Below are positions 35,399-45,795 of a DNA stretch of 64,000 bases, piece by piece. Position numbers and translations under genes: made by a program. This DNA comes from Thalassolituus oleivorans MIL-1. Lineage in GTDB: Bacteria; Pseudomonadota; Gammaproteobacteria; Pseudomonadales; Oceanobacteraceae. The notes under the pieces were generated by a model, which saw nothing but the letters and a program-made list of their open reading frames with translations, made no database searches and was not told the origin of the DNA. The stretch covers positions 2,064,883 through 2,128,882 of the forward strand of contig NC_020888.1 of the NCBI RefSeq assembly GCF_000355675.1, written 5' to 3'. Position 1 is the stretch's first letter. The number at the start of each line of letters is the position of its first letter.

Positions 35399-36868
35399 AT
35401 GAAACCATTGCTCGTTCTGTTAGACCAGTTGACCGACTGGAGCCCTTATTATCCAACCAATCAAGTCGTTGCGATTGAGCAGTACCTGAGTGACTTTGCC
35501 GAGACCCGAGGCTATGTCATCAACCTGTGCCGCGACTATAGCTATCTAAGCTCTGGATATTACGGATCACTATTAGCAGAAGCCCGCGGCGGACAGGTAT
35601 TTCCGTCGGTACGCGCCATACGAGAACTCAATAGTTTCGAGGCAGGTCAACCACTCCCACTCCGTCATGGGCGAGTATTGGACGGCGTTTGGAAAAAACA
35701 CAAAAACGAAGATAACATTGATTTGCGTTGTTACTTCGGCCAAACCGAAAATAGCGAATTGGTGGGGGTGGCTAAACGCCTGTTCGATACCTTTGGTTTT
35801 CCAGTATTGGATGTCACTCTCACTCGACATCAGGCTGGTGTGTGGACTATTAGTAATATCCAAGCACGCTCTTTGGATGAATTAGATGAAGCCGCCGAGA
35901 CTCAATTTGCTGCTGCACTGGATGCCTTCAGCCATAAAATTTGGCGCAACCGTCGTAGTAGTAAACGCTACAAATACGATCTTGCCATTCTGGTAAATCC
36001 CGATGAACAGTTGCCACCATCCAATAAAGGTGCTTTGAAAGCATTTGAAAAAGCAGGTAAGGATATCGGCCTTAATGTTGACTTCATTACCCACAAAGAG
36101 GCATCTCGCATCGGCGAATATGATGCGTTATTTATTCGCGAAACAACACGCGTAGACCATCACACCTATCAAATAGCTCAGAATGCTGAGAACCTTGGCT
36201 TGCTCGTGATTGATAGTCCAACGGACATCATGCGTTGCTCCAACAAAGTATATCTGCACGAGCGCTTACATCGCTATGAAGTAGACACCCCTAAAACTCG
36301 GCTCATTATGGGTAAACTAGATAACGATCTTGACGAGCTTATTGCCGACCTAGGTCTTCCCATCATTGTTAAAGTACCGGATGGTTCTTTTTCTATTGGT
36401 GTAGAAAAGGCCAAAACGCGCGCTGACTTAGTCGAATGCATCGACCGCTTAAGCGAACGCTCAGCCTTACTTTTGCTACAAGAATTTATGCCAACCGATT
36501 ACGACTGGCGTATAGGCATCATGGATAACCAAGTGATTTATGCCTGTCGCTACTTTATGGCGAAAAGCCACTGGCAGATATATAACCATAGCGCCCGATC
36601 TCATCGCTCCGGCAACGCCGACGCAATGGCGGTTGATAAGGTTCCGAAGAAAGTGATTAAAACAGCTCTTAAAGCGGCAAAGTGTATGGGGAATGGATTT
36701 TACGGCGTTGATCTAAAAGAAAGTGGCGATCGCGCTGTCATTATTGAAGTTAACGACAACCCTAGCATTGATATGGGGGTTGAAGATCTTCATAGCGGCA
36801 ACCTGCTTTACCAGCAAATCATGGGCACGATGTTAAAACAGTTAGACGAACTCAATGGACGCCGCTAA
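35399..36868 (+). CDS. RimK-family ATP-grasp ligase with N-terminal RLAN domain
   Basis: This 489-residue enzyme has an RLAN-type N-terminal domain (about residues 1-190, LLVLLDQLTDWSPYYP...) and a C-terminal ATP-grasp fold (about 200-489). The latter includes IVKVPDGSFSIGVEKAK (nucleotide-binding loop), LLLQEFMPTDYDWRIG and the Mg-binding end VIIEVNDNPSID. RimK-type enzymes join amino acids, often Glu, to a carboxylate of a protein or small molecule. This subgroup has been described as an uncharacterised peptide or metabolite modification gene, found with GNAT-C39 proteins, as here on the opposite strand 241 bases away. A divergent promoter region between them suggests co-regulation. It does not replace RimK for ribosomal protein S6 as far as can be seen. 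Confidence 0.88.
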   Translation: MKPLLVLLDQLTDWSPYYPTNQVVAIEQYLSDFAETRGYVINLCRDYSYLSSGYYGSLLAEARGGQVFPSVRAIRELNSFEAGQPLPLRHGRVLDGVWKKHKNEDNIDLRCYFGQTENSELVGVAKRLFDTFGFPVLDVTLTRHQAGVWTISNIQARSLDELDEAAETQFAAALDAFSHKIWRNRRSSKRYKYDLAILVNPDEQLPPSNKGALKAFEKAGKDIGLNVDFITHKEASRIGEYDALFIRETTRVDHHTYQIAQNAENLGLLVIDSPTDIMRCSNKVYLHERLHRYEVDTPKTRLIMGKLDNDLDELIADLGLPIIVKVPDGSFSIGVEKAKTRADLVECIDRLSERSALLLLQEFMPTDYDWRIGIMDNQVIYACRYFMAKSHWQIYNHSARSHRSGNADAMAVDKVPKKVIKTALKAAKCMGNGFYGVDLKESGDRAVIIEVNDNPSIDMGVEDLHSGNLLYQQIMGTMLKQLDELNGRR

Positions 36869-36889
36869 GCGTCCAAAAGCCTCGATCCA

Positions 36890-37732
36890 CTAACGCCAGA
36901 AGCTGTCAGGTAAGCCGCGTGTTTGCAATAGCGCGGCGATATCCATCGTTAACGCAATGCCTACATGTACCCCCACCCCGCCCCAGATTGATCGCGATAG
37001 TAAAGCGAGCACGCCGAGAAAAAAGCCAAATAAAATAGCACCAAAAGACTCAGGCCATAGCTTAGGAAAATGCAACATCAGATAGGGCAAACACATCACA
37101 GCAATACTTAAGCTGCCAAATTGGCGTCGCAAGCCGTTGACTAAAAATCCTCGAAAAAAGAATTCAACTGCAACAAATTGCAGAATATATATAGTTTCCC
37201 ATGCAAGTAGATCAAACCAACTGGCATGAGCCATTTTATAGAAGGGATAATGCCGCGAAAAGTCATTACCAAAACTGGCTATAACGGCGAAGCAGAGAAT
37301 GGGAGATGCCAGTAAAACATAACCAAGCCAATGTGCAGCGACATCGCCTTTTTGCCAACCATAGTTCGCTAACGAATCACGTAAAATAAACCTAATCGCT
37401 AGCATAGGTATAAAAAGAAATCCGGCTAGATTCCAAAACCCCCACCACACATATCCGATTAATTCTCGATATTCATGACTACGATACCAACGTTGTAGGT
37501 TCGAATCCGTTAAAGCATCCCACCAGGTCAATACCAGTGAAACATTATTGCTGTACTTAACATAATGAACCAATAACAAGCATAAACACGCAACAGCTAT
37601 AACATACCATACGCGACGCTTCTCATTATGTTGATCGAGACCAACGCGTTCTTGTTCGGCTTGTTCATCAAACACGCGCAGATAATCAACTATTCGGCGC
37701 GGATTAAGCCATTGCAAAATACTCATATTCAT
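36890..37732 (-). CDS. CPBP-family intramembrane metalloprotease
   Basis: This 280-residue polytopic protein has about seven membrane segments (VIAVACLCLLLVHYV, WNLAGFLFIPMLAIRFIL, YVLLASPILCFAVIASF). The CPBP motif is VEFFFRGFLVNGLRR (about residue 190), followed by the second motif PYLMLHFPKLWPESFGA and the third WGGVGVHVGIALTMD. The first motif usually reads EExxxR; here the second Glu is replaced (EFFFR), so proteolytic activity is uncertain. The start ATG 37732 has AAGG upstream. It lies between the ATP-grasp gene (convergent) and the DUF4124 gene on the same strand (36 bases apart). The function is unknown. Confidence 0.86.
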   Translation of the reverse strand: MNMSILQWLNPRRIVDYLRVFDEQAEQERVGLDQHNEKRRVWYVIAVACLCLLLVHYVKYSNNVSLVLTWWDALTDSNLQRWYRSHEYRELIGYVWWGFWNLAGFLFIPMLAIRFILRDSLANYGWQKGDVAAHWLGYVLLASPILCFAVIASFGNDFSRHYPFYKMAHASWFDLLAWETIYILQFVAVEFFFRGFLVNGLRRQFGSLSIAVMCLPYLMLHFPKLWPESFGAILFGFFLGVLALLSRSIWGGVGVHVGIALTMDIAALLQTRGLPDSFWR

Positions 37733-37768
37733 CGGCCTTAAGCACTTACTAAGAAGTCATTAGTCAAA

Positions 37769-38257
37769 TTAATTTTCAAGTTCTTTTAACGCTTTCTTGG
37801 CTGCTTCCAGTGTTTCTGCCTCTTTCTTTCTCTCAGCGATGTACTTAGTCTCGCGAGCATTAATTTGATCTATAACCTGCTGAGCTCGATTACGCGCGTT
37901 AACTCCGCTGATCTCCATGGCATCGACCTTAAGTTTCGATGTATCGCGTTCATAAGACTGCCTAAGCATTTCAAGCTTCTTCTCTGAACGTTCAATCTGG
38001 CGATTAAGCCTGATAGAGTTGTTACTATCTGATAGCTCTTGCGCATAATCACGCCGTAATGGTGCTTCTTCACGGGAGGCCTCACCTGCCATGCTTGATC
38101 CTTCGTCTTTAAACACCTTCACTTCTTCATCGACATACTGACTCGGACACGGCATCTGTGAAAACAGCTTCTTCCCTTGTGCGTCCTTACACTCATAATA
38201 CTGCCCTGCTAGTGCGCCATTACTCGCTACTACTAAAATCATCATTAGGTATTTCAC
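37769..38257 (-). CDS. Periplasmic DUF4124 protein
   Basis: This 162-residue protein has a signal peptide (MKYLMMILVVASNGALA) and then the DUF4124 pattern YYECKDAQGKKLFSQMPCP, with two Cys that may form a disulfide. The remainder is a long charged helix (IERSEKKLEMLRQSYERD, KKEAETLEAAKKALKEL). The start codon is GTG 38257, with GAGAGGA six bases upstream; an ATG start nearby is absent. It is 36 bases upstream of the CPBP gene and could be in the same transcript. It diverges from the hybrid kinase gene. Function unknown. Confidence 0.82.
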   Translation of the reverse strand: MKYLMMILVVASNGALAGQYYECKDAQGKKLFSQMPCPSQYVDEEVKVFKDEGSSMAGEASREEAPLRRDYAQELSDSNNSIRLNRQIERSEKKLEMLRQSYERDTSKLKVDAMEISGVNARNRAQQVIDQINARETKYIAERKKEAETLEAAKKALKELEN

Positions 38258-38435
38258 GGAAAGTCCTCTCCCTGATTGAATCGTTTCCCGATGCTAGCAC
38301 AGCACACCAATCGGAAGAACCGAGATCAGCTTCAATGAAGTCGTTGGCCTACACAATCCTGAGGCTTGACTATACTAAGTGCTATTCACTGTTAAACCAT
38401 TGATATTTGACGTAAAAACACTGGAAAGGACAAAT

Positions 38436-41400
38436 ATGGCCACGATTCAGATCCCTGCCCAGAGTAAGGTCAATCCTTCAGAGGAAACCTTACATCAACT
38501 TCAGCAGCAGAAATTTGCACTGGATCAACATGCGATCGTTGCTACTACTGATATCCATGGAACCATTAAACACGTTAATGACAAATTTTGTGATATTAGC
38601 GGCTACTCTCGCGAAGAGCTCATTGGTCAAAATCATCGCTTATTGCGGTCTGGCATTCACGACTTAGATTTCTTTAGAACCATGTTTATTTCTTTAAAGC
38701 GGGACGGAATTTGGCACGGAGAAATCTGTAACCGCCGCAAAGATGGGACATTATACTGGGTAGATACAACAATTGTTGCATTACGCGATAGCGAAAATAA
38801 GCTTCAGGGCTATATCGCTATTAGAAATGACATAACCGATCAACGCACAACTTTAGAAGCGGTAAGGCGTTTACATGAGATTACCGCGGATAGATCGACG
38901 GTTCTTAAAACTAAAATCAATGAAATATTAGAACTTGGTCGCTCAATATTTAATTTGCCTATTGCGATTATTAGTCATATTGAAGATCCAATATACACGG
39001 TTGATTATACTCTAACGCCTAACAATGAAATCGCCCCTGGAGATGAGTTTGAACTAGGCAATACATACTGCACTCATACACTTGCGGCAAATGGTCCTCT
39101 GGCCTACCACAACGCAGGTAATAGCAATATTAAGGATCACCCTTGTTATCAGGGATTCGGCCTAGAGTCGTATATCGGAGCCCCTGTGATTGTCAATAAC
39201 GTACGTTATGGCACCATCAATTTCTCGGGTCCAGAAGCACGTCAACGCCCCTTTAGCGATAATGATTTAAGTTTAATTCAACTATTTTCTAAATGGATCG
39301 GTGATGAATTTTCACGCCATGAAAGCGATTTAGAGCTAAGCCGCCAACAAAATTTACTTAATGCTATGAGTCAACAAGCTCGTATCGGTGCTTGGGAATT
39401 GAATATGGTTACTAATGAACTCTATTGGTCACCTATGACCAAAGAAATTCATGAAGTTTCCAAGGAGTTTGTTCCCGACATGGAGACCTCTCTTAGCTTT
39501 TACAAACCCGGAGAAAACAGAGATAGGATCGCGAATACAGTACAGCGCGCCATCATCGATGGAGATCCCTGGACGGAAGAATTAGAAATAATCACGGCCA
39601 AGGGGACAGCGCTCTGGGTCGTTGCGCGCGGAGAGGCAGAGTTTGAAAATGGCAAGTGCGTGCGCCTATTTGGTTCATTTCAAGATGTCAGCGATAAGAA
39701 GAGAGCAGAACAAGAAAATCTTGAAACTTTGTCTCTACTTGAATCAACACTAGAGTCAACCGATAACGGAATCTTGGTGGTTAATAACCAAGGAGAAATT
39801 GAGCGATTTAATCAACAATTCTCCACAATATGGGCTCTATCGAATCAGGAAGAAATTAATAATCCAAAAGAAATATTTCGTCATGTTAAGCAGCAAATTA
39901 ACGGTAATTCAATAGCAAAACATCATATTAATTTTCAATCTAATTCTACAGAAGGCACATTCGATATCGCACAAACCCTTGACGGTCGTACTATCGAAGT
40001 ATCCTCGCTACCAATGAGTATTCATCACATTCCAAGAGGTCGAGTTTGGAGTTTTCGCGATATTACCGAGCAAAAATTGGCTGAAACGGCGCTAGTAGAA
40101 GCCAAAGCCGAAGCCGAAGCCGCAGCAAAATCAAAAAGTGAATTTTTGGCAAGTATGAGCCATGAAATCCGAACGCCCATGAATGGTGTGCTAGGTATGC
40201 TAGGGCTATTAAAAAATACGCCTCTCAACGAAACCCAAGCACATAGGCTCCATGTAGCTCAGAGCAGTGCTCGCTCGCTTCTAGCTTTAATCGACGACAT
40301 TCTTGATTTCTCTAAAATCGAGGCCAAAAAGCTAGAACTAGAAAACATAGAATTTAATCTACGCACTATGCTTGGAGAATTCACCGAAGGTATGGCGCCA
40401 ATGGCCCAAGAGAAGGGCTTAGAACTTATATTAGACGTAGTGGACTTATGTGATGATTTCATCGTCAGTGATTCGGGACGAATCCGACAGATTCTAACCA
40501 ATTTGGTAGGTAACGCGATTAAATTTACCGATGCCGGAGAAGTCGTTATTCGCGTTAGCCTAACAACAAGCAATGCAACCCAATGGCAGTTATCAATAGA
40601 TGTAAAAGATACAGGCATAGGTATTGATAAACAGAAGCAAAGCAATCTATTTGAAGCGTTTAGCCAAGTAGACTCATCCACAACTCGAAAATTTGGCGGG
40701 ACCGGATTAGGGCTCGCCATCGTTAAAAATTTATGTCATCTAATGGACGGCGATATTCGCCTTAACAGCGCAGCCAATGAAGGTAGTCGATTCGTTGCTA
40801 GTGTAAAGGTAAATAAGTGCGCTACGACTCGGTTACCCGAAATCCCATCAGACTGTAAAGAACGCAACATATTGGTCGTGGATGACAATAATAGTAATCG
40901 TAAAATTCTTGTAGCGCAGCTACGTCAATGGGGTTGTACCGTTGTTGAATGCACAAGTGGTCTGCAAGCCTTAGCGACTTGTCAACAGCAATTAGATGAC
41001 GAACTCCCTCTTTTCGACACAGCCATTATCGACATGGATATGCCCGGAATGGATGGTGTTCAATTGTGCAATCACATAAGAAAAATTCCCATATTAGGCA
41101 CTATGAAACTCGCACTCGTAAGCACCATGAAATTAGATGTTAACGATCAAAATATGGATCACAAAGTTTTCGATATCAATACCACGAAACCAACAACAAC
41201 CGATTCACTATTAACGTTATTACGCCATACGAGTCCTTATCTGTCGAAGCAAGAAGTAACTGCTGACAGAGGGATAAATAGTGCAACCATTGATCACATT
41301 CGATTTAATGGCGAACGAGTTCTATTAGTCGAAGATAATACTGTTAATCAACTGGTAGCGAGTGAAATTTTGCTCGAACTTGGCTTGCAAGTAGATATTG

Positions 41401-42374
41401 CAGAGCACGGAAAAATAGCAATAGAGATGCTTTCAAAACCATCAACATCGCCCTATCAACTTATTTTGATGGACTGTCAAATGCCCGTGATGGATGGCTA
41501 TGAAGCTACTCGTGAGATACGGCAAGGAAACTCAACCCTCCATATAAAAGATATTCCCATTATTGCCATGACAGCCCATGCAATGGAGAGCGATAGAAAT
41601 AAGTGTTTGAATTCTGGTATGAATGATTATCTGTCTAAACCTGTCGATCCTCGCAAACTTATTGAAAAAATATGCCTTTGGATTCAACCAATGACAAAAG
41701 GTCAAATCGTTAAAACAAAAAAAAACCAACTTACTACCAACTCCGAAACTATCCAAGGTAGCCGCGACGTCAAGATTTGGGATAAAAGAGGCGCGCTAGA
41801 TCGTGTGCTAAATAATGAATCGTTATTAAATCGACTGGTCGATCTATTTTGCCAAGATCAACCCATTCGTATGCGCGAAATTCGCACGGCCATTAATAAT
41901 CACGACTTAATCACGTTAATCAATACAGCACACACGCTAAAGGGAGTTGCAGGCAATTTATCGGCCAATCAACTGCAGCAGATAGCCGCAAAAATGGAAA
42001 AGGCAGCGCGACTTGAACAAAAAGAGGAATTACCTCAACTTTGGGAGGAATTAGAGATAGCTAGCAAGCAGTTTCTTGCACTATTTATAAAAAAATCAAG
42101 TGACTCACCAGTAATTTCTGCAACAAAAACCGACACTCTGAAAAATACCAAAGCGATCCTACCGATTCTCGCAGATCTCAAAGAGAAATTAGAACAAGAC
42201 GACTACATTAGCCCAGATAGCCTAAATCCTTTACGCCTACCGTTATGCAATAGTGAATTGGAGGGGTTATGCCAGCAACTGACGAACGAAATCCTGCAAT
42301 TTGATACTTTCGCAGCACAAGCTACTCTTAAGGGACTCAATAGCAAACTAAAGAACTTCGGCCTAAATGACTAA
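38436..42374 (+). CDS. Hybrid sensor histidine kinase (PAS-GAF-PAS-PAS-HK-REC-REC-HPt)
   Basis: This 1312-residue cytosolic hybrid kinase has PAS (about 15-130), GAF (150-305, YIGAPVIVNNVRYGTINFSG), two more PAS-like regions (about 315-430 and 445-555) and HisKA with the phosphoryl His in SMSHEIRTP (about 574). HATPase_c (about 680-795, GTGLGLAIVKNL) follows. Then come REC1 (VVDDNN, Asp in IIDMDMPGMDG), REC2 (LVEDN, Asp in LMDCQMPVMDG) and HPt (AHTLKGVAGNL, about 1166). No membrane segment is visible, so it senses an internal signal, perhaps redox or light via PAS. The start is ATG 38436 with GGAAAGGA. It overlaps the next gene by eight bases, which codes its probable partner, a GGDEF response regulator. 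Confidence 0.92.
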   Translation: MATIQIPAQSKVNPSEETLHQLQQQKFALDQHAIVATTDIHGTIKHVNDKFCDISGYSREELIGQNHRLLRSGIHDLDFFRTMFISLKRDGIWHGEICNRRKDGTLYWVDTTIVALRDSENKLQGYIAIRNDITDQRTTLEAVRRLHEITADRSTVLKTKINEILELGRSIFNLPIAIISHIEDPIYTVDYTLTPNNEIAPGDEFELGNTYCTHTLAANGPLAYHNAGNSNIKDHPCYQGFGLESYIGAPVIVNNVRYGTINFSGPEARQRPFSDNDLSLIQLFSKWIGDEFSRHESDLELSRQQNLLNAMSQQARIGAWELNMVTNELYWSPMTKEIHEVSKEFVPDMETSLSFYKPGENRDRIANTVQRAIIDGDPWTEELEIITAKGTALWVVARGEAEFENGKCVRLFGSFQDVSDKKRAEQENLETLSLLESTLESTDNGILVVNNQGEIERFNQQFSTIWALSNQEEINNPKEIFRHVKQQINGNSIAKHHINFQSNSTEGTFDIAQTLDGRTIEVSSLPMSIHHIPRGRVWSFRDITEQKLAETALVEAKAEAEAAAKSKSEFLASMSHEIRTPMNGVLGMLGLLKNTPLNETQAHRLHVAQSSARSLLALIDDILDFSKIEAKKLELENIEFNLRTMLGEFTEGMAPMAQEKGLELILDVVDLCDDFIVSDSGRIRQILTNLVGNAIKFTDAGEVVIRVSLTTSNATQWQLSIDVKDTGIGIDKQKQSNLFEAFSQVDSSTTRKFGGTGLGLAIVKNLCHLMDGDIRLNSAANEGSRFVASVKVNKCATTRLPEIPSDCKERNILVVDDNNSNRKILVAQLRQWGCTVVECTSGLQALATCQQQLDDELPLFDTAIIDMDMPGMDGVQLCNHIRKIPILGTMKLALVSTMKLDVNDQNMDHKVFDINTTKPTTTDSLLTLLRHTSPYLSKQEVTADRGINSATIDHIRFNGERVLLVEDNTVNQLVASEILLELGLQVDIAEHGKIAIEMLSKPSTSPYQLILMDCQMPVMDGYEATREIRQGNSTLHIKDIPIIAMTAHAMESDRNKCLNSGMNDYLSKPVDPRKLIEKICLWIQPMTKGQIVKTKKNQLTTNSETIQGSRDVKIWDKRGALDRVLNNESLLNRLVDLFCQDQPIRMREIRTAINNHDLITLINTAHTLKGVAGNLSANQLQQIAAKMEKAARLEQKEELPQLWEELEIASKQFLALFIKKSSDSPVISATKTDTLKNTKAILPILADLKEKLEQDDYISPDSLNPLRLPLCNSELEGLCQQLTNEILQFDTFAAQATLKGLNSKLKNFGLND

Positions 42375-43263
42375 AGCTAAAGTCACTGTATTGATTGTGG
42401 ATGACTCAACTACAAATTTGCAGGTAATGGCAGCTATTCTAGAACAACGATATCAGGTCAAGGCTGCAACATCTGGCGAGCAGTGCATCGCTATCGCGAC
42501 CAAACATAAGCCAGACCTGATATTACTCGACGTCGTCATGCCAGACATGGATGGCTTCGCCGTTTGCCGAAAGCTAAAATCTCTACCAGAAACCAAGTAT
42601 ATTCCAATCATCTTCGTTACCGGTCGTGATGAGGTCAATGATGAAGAGCAAGGGTTACGCTTGGGCGCCGTAGATTATATTACCAAGCCGATTAGGCCAT
42701 TAATCCTGTCTGCCCGTGTCGATACGCACATTACCCTGAAGCAACAGCAAGACAAGCTGCACGAACTCGCCATGATTGATCAGTTAACAGGGTTAACTAA
42801 CCGGCATTATATGCTTGAAGTGGTCGGACAAAAACTAGCGCGATCACGGCGTCATAAAACGCCGTTGTCGATCCTGCTCATCGACATTGACCATTTTAAG
42901 AGTATTAATGATACCCGAGGCCATTTAACCGGAGACCTTGTGCTAAGACAGCTTGGTGAATTCCTAAAAGATCAGTTCCGCGTCGAAGATTCCATCACGC
43001 GCTTTGGTGGTGAAGAGTTTTTGGTTATTTTAGAGCCCTGCAATGAAGAGCAAGCAATCGCCAAAGCTGAAGAAATCCGTAAGGATATTGAAAAGCTTCA
43101 ACCGGCAAATATTGATATTACCGTCAGCATTGGTGTTGCCCAATTAAGCAATCGCGACTTACGTTTTGATCAACTGATCAAACGTGCTGATAAAGCCTTA
43201 TATGAAGCGAAAGGAAAAGGCCGCAACTGCACAGTGTTGAGCAGTTTGCCCAAAGCCAGCTAG
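42367..43263 (+). CDS. Response regulator diguanylate cyclase (REC-GGDEF)
   Basis: This 298-residue protein has an N-terminal REC domain (LIVDDSTTN, Asp in LILLDVVMPDMDG about residue 56, Lys in DYITKPI) and a C-terminal GGDEF domain with an active GGEEF motif and the RVED I-site five residues before it. It should make cyclic di-GMP when phosphorylated, under product feedback. The ATG overlaps the stop of the hybrid kinase (ATGACTAA), so expression is coupled and the kinase's HPt is the likely phosphodonor. The next gene, rimO, starts after a 122-base gap. Confidence 0.94.
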   Translation: MTKAKVTVLIVDDSTTNLQVMAAILEQRYQVKAATSGEQCIAIATKHKPDLILLDVVMPDMDGFAVCRKLKSLPETKYIPIIFVTGRDEVNDEEQGLRLGAVDYITKPIRPLILSARVDTHITLKQQQDKLHELAMIDQLTGLTNRHYMLEVVGQKLARSRRHKTPLSILLIDIDHFKSINDTRGHLTGDLVLRQLGEFLKDQFRVEDSITRFGGEEFLVILEPCNEEQAIAKAEEIRKDIEKLQPANIDITVSIGVAQLSNRDLRFDQLIKRADKALYEAKGKGRNCTVLSSLPKAS

Positions 43264-43385
43264 ATTCACATCGACTAAGCGGTCGATGACTCCCACGCCT
43301 AAACTCGGTACAATCCCGCCCCGATATTCATAACTGCGCTGAACATCATAAGATTCAGTGCATTTCCCGTGTGAGGCGCTCTGCT

Positions 43386-44768
43386 ATGTCTGATGATATT
43401 TCTACAATCCCTATGGCCGAAGGTGCCGTAATACCAAGCTCAAGCAATGGTAAGGTAGGGTTTGTATCCCTCGGCTGCCCAAAGGCGCTAGTAGATTCAG
43501 AGCGTATCCTTACACAGTTGCGATTAGACGGCTACGAAGTCGTTAACACATACAACGATGCCGATGTCGTGGTTGTTAACACTTGCGGTTTTATCGACGA
43601 TGCCAAACAAGAATCACTAGATGCAATTAATGAAGCCATGACCGAAAACGGCAAAGTCATTGTTACCGGCTGTATGGGTAAAGGTGCGGACGCTCTTCTC
43701 ATTAAAGAAAAGAACCCCGGAGTACTTGCCGTCACAGGCCCACAGGCCTATGAAGAAGTCATGACAGCGGTACACGAATGGGTTCCACCAACAAAGAAAC
43801 ATGATCCATTTACCGATCTAGTGCCACCACAAGGCGTTAAACTCACCCCTCGTCACTATTCATATCTGAAAATTTCAGAAGGCTGTAACCATAAGTGTAC
43901 CTTCTGCATCATCCCAGACATGCGCGGCAAGCACGTGAGTCGCCCTATTGGTGACGTATTAGATGAAGCTAAACGATTGGTGGCTGCGGGCACTAAAGAG
44001 CTACTAGTGATCTCTCAAGATACCAGCGCCTATGGTGTAGATATGAAGTTCCGCACCGGATTTTGGGATGGCAAGCCGGTCAAGACTGATATGCTCAACC
44101 TTTGTGAAGAGCTAGGTAAAATGGGCGTATGGGTACGTCTACACTATGTTTATCCTTACCCTCACGTGGACAATGTTATTCCACTGATGGCAGCAGGTAA
44201 GATCCTGCCGTACTTGGATATTCCTTTCCAACACGCAAGTCCAAATATTCTTAAGTTAATGAAACGCCCTGCGCACGCAGAAAACACGCTAGAACGTATT
44301 AAAAAATGGCGTGAGATCTGCCCTGAACTTGTGATTCGCTCTACCTTCGTCGTTGGTTTTCCTGGCGAAACTGAAGAAGACTTTCAGATACTGTTGGATT
44401 GGTTAGACGAGGCAGAATTAGATCGCGTGGGTTGCTTTAAATACAGTCCAGTCGAAGGTGCTAAGGCCAACGATTTACCTGATCATGTTCCAGAAGATAT
44501 CCAGCAAGAGCGCTGGGACCGATTTATGGCCAAGCAGCAAGAAATCAGTACCCGAAAACTCGCTCGTCGTATTGGTCAGCGCATGACAGTATTAATTGAC
44601 GAGGTAGATGAAGAAGGCGCTATTGGACGTTCTATGGCCGATGCACCAAATATCGACGGCATGGTGTATTTAAATGAGTTCACCGATTGTGAACCCGGCG
44701 ATTTTATTGAAGTTGAAATCGACCACTCCGACGAATACGACCTTTGGGCTTCGCCCATCGAAGCTTAA
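43386..44768 (+). CDS. rimO: Ribosomal protein S12 methylthiotransferase
   Basis: This 460-residue radical-SAM enzyme adds a methylthio group to an Asp of ribosomal protein S12. The UPF0004 domain has three Cys for the auxiliary cluster (GCPKAL, NTCGFID, TGCMGK). The radical-SAM motif CNHKCTFC lies near residue 160, and a TRAM domain with ASPIEA at the end closes the protein. The start is ATG 43386; a GTG five codons earlier is less likely. It is monocistronic, with its own terminator 32 bases after the stop. Confidence 0.96.
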   Translation: MSDDISTIPMAEGAVIPSSSNGKVGFVSLGCPKALVDSERILTQLRLDGYEVVNTYNDADVVVVNTCGFIDDAKQESLDAINEAMTENGKVIVTGCMGKGADALLIKEKNPGVLAVTGPQAYEEVMTAVHEWVPPTKKHDPFTDLVPPQGVKLTPRHYSYLKISEGCNHKCTFCIIPDMRGKHVSRPIGDVLDEAKRLVAAGTKELLVISQDTSAYGVDMKFRTGFWDGKPVKTDMLNLCEELGKMGVWVRLHYVYPYPHVDNVIPLMAAGKILPYLDIPFQHASPNILKLMKRPAHAENTLERIKKWREICPELVIRSTFVVGFPGETEEDFQILLDWLDEAELDRVGCFKYSPVEGAKANDLPDHVPEDIQQERWDRFMAKQQEISTRKLARRIGQRMTVLIDEVDEEGAIGRSMADAPNIDGMVYLNEFTDCEPGDFIEVEIDHSDEYDLWASPIEA

Positions 44769-44800
44769 TTTTTTGTAGTGATTGGCTCGTCCTAAAATAA

Positions 44801-44827
44801 AAATGCCCGCAAGTTTGCGGGCATTTT
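44801..44827. terminator. Bidirectional terminator between rimO and the DyP gene
   Basis: AAATGCCCGCAA and TTGCGGGCATTT pair around GT with A-run and T-run on either side; serves both convergent genes. Confidence 0.94.
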
Positions 44828-44845
44828 TATTTCCTCAATCAGTGA

Positions 44846-45736
44846 TTATGCCATTAGCAAAGCATCTAAGTCCTCTTGGCTCGGCATAAACCAATACGAT
44901 CCTGTTTTCGCATCGCTATAATCCATCATGGCGTCGGTAACGCCGTCATCCTTGCCAAGCATACTGTCAATCACGTGTTCAAAGCGCGTTTGTTCGCACG
45001 CAAATGCCAAAAAGTACAAGCCATAATCACCGGCATTGCCGTACGGTGTACCGCGGCGATACATTTTCATTGGAGTATCATTAACATCAATATCCGTGCG
45101 CGCCACATGTGAATTCGTCGGCATGGCTGCGCCTTCCATTTCAATATTGGTTTCTTTCGTGCGACCCATAACCTGCTCTTGCGCAGGCACGCTTAGTTGC
45201 AAAAACTCAGGCAGTTTATGCGTCCACTTTTGACCAAGTACATACGAACCACCCGCGCCTATTTGCCCATCAGGCACTACAGCCGCAGTGTGTCGCTTAT
45301 CACCTTTAGGATTACCGGTTCCATCAACGAAGCCTGTAATTATGCGTGCATCTGGCGCTTTATAGCCATTAAGATCTAAAGTTAAATCAGCAATCACAGC
45401 CATTGCTTGACTCACCTGAATCACCGCAGGCATAACATCGCTTGATGTTTCGCCATGAACCCAAAAGAAAATATCTTGCTGAGTGGCAGGCATTAAGTGC
45501 CCTTTAGCAGAAGCTTGCTCAACGAAGTCACTTAACTGCGTTGGCCTCCAAAGAGGTTGTAGAGAATTCCAACAGTTTGAACCAAAGGCAATAGCAATAA
45601 AGACATTTGGAAGTCGGCTGGTAGCTCGACGTAACGCACACTTAATATCGTCAAGAGCAACACCCTGTTTAAGGGTATACTCTAAATACTGCGCGCGGTT
45701 GCCTGGCTCTTCAAATAAACCGTGTTGTGGTGTCAT
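44846..45736 (-). CDS. Dye-decolorising-type peroxidase
   Basis: This 296-residue haem peroxidase is of the YfeX-like class (length and motifs). The proximal His is in NSHVARTD (about residue 213), the distal Asp in GFVDGTGNP (about 140) and a distal Arg in MKMYRRGTPYG. No twin-arginine signal or encapsulin-targeting tail is visible, so it is cytoplasmic. It can use hydrogen peroxide on various donors, or act on haem. It has no clear operon partner and does not look linked to the neighbouring signalling genes. Confidence 0.93.
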   Translation of the reverse strand: MTPQHGLFEEPGNRAQYLEYTLKQGVALDDIKCALRRATSRLPNVFIAIAFGSNCWNSLQPLWRPTQLSDFVEQASAKGHLMPATQQDIFFWVHGETSSDVMPAVIQVSQAMAVIADLTLDLNGYKAPDARIITGFVDGTGNPKGDKRHTAAVVPDGQIGAGGSYVLGQKWTHKLPEFLQLSVPAQEQVMGRTKETNIEMEGAAMPTNSHVARTDIDVNDTPMKMYRRGTPYGNAGDYGLYFLAFACEQTRFEHVIDSMLGKDDGVTDAMMDYSDAKTGSYWFMPSQEDLDALLMA

Positions 45737-45795
45737 AGTTTCATCCGTAGCAAAGTAACAACTGGCTAGAATGATACCTCAACCACAACAGGGTT

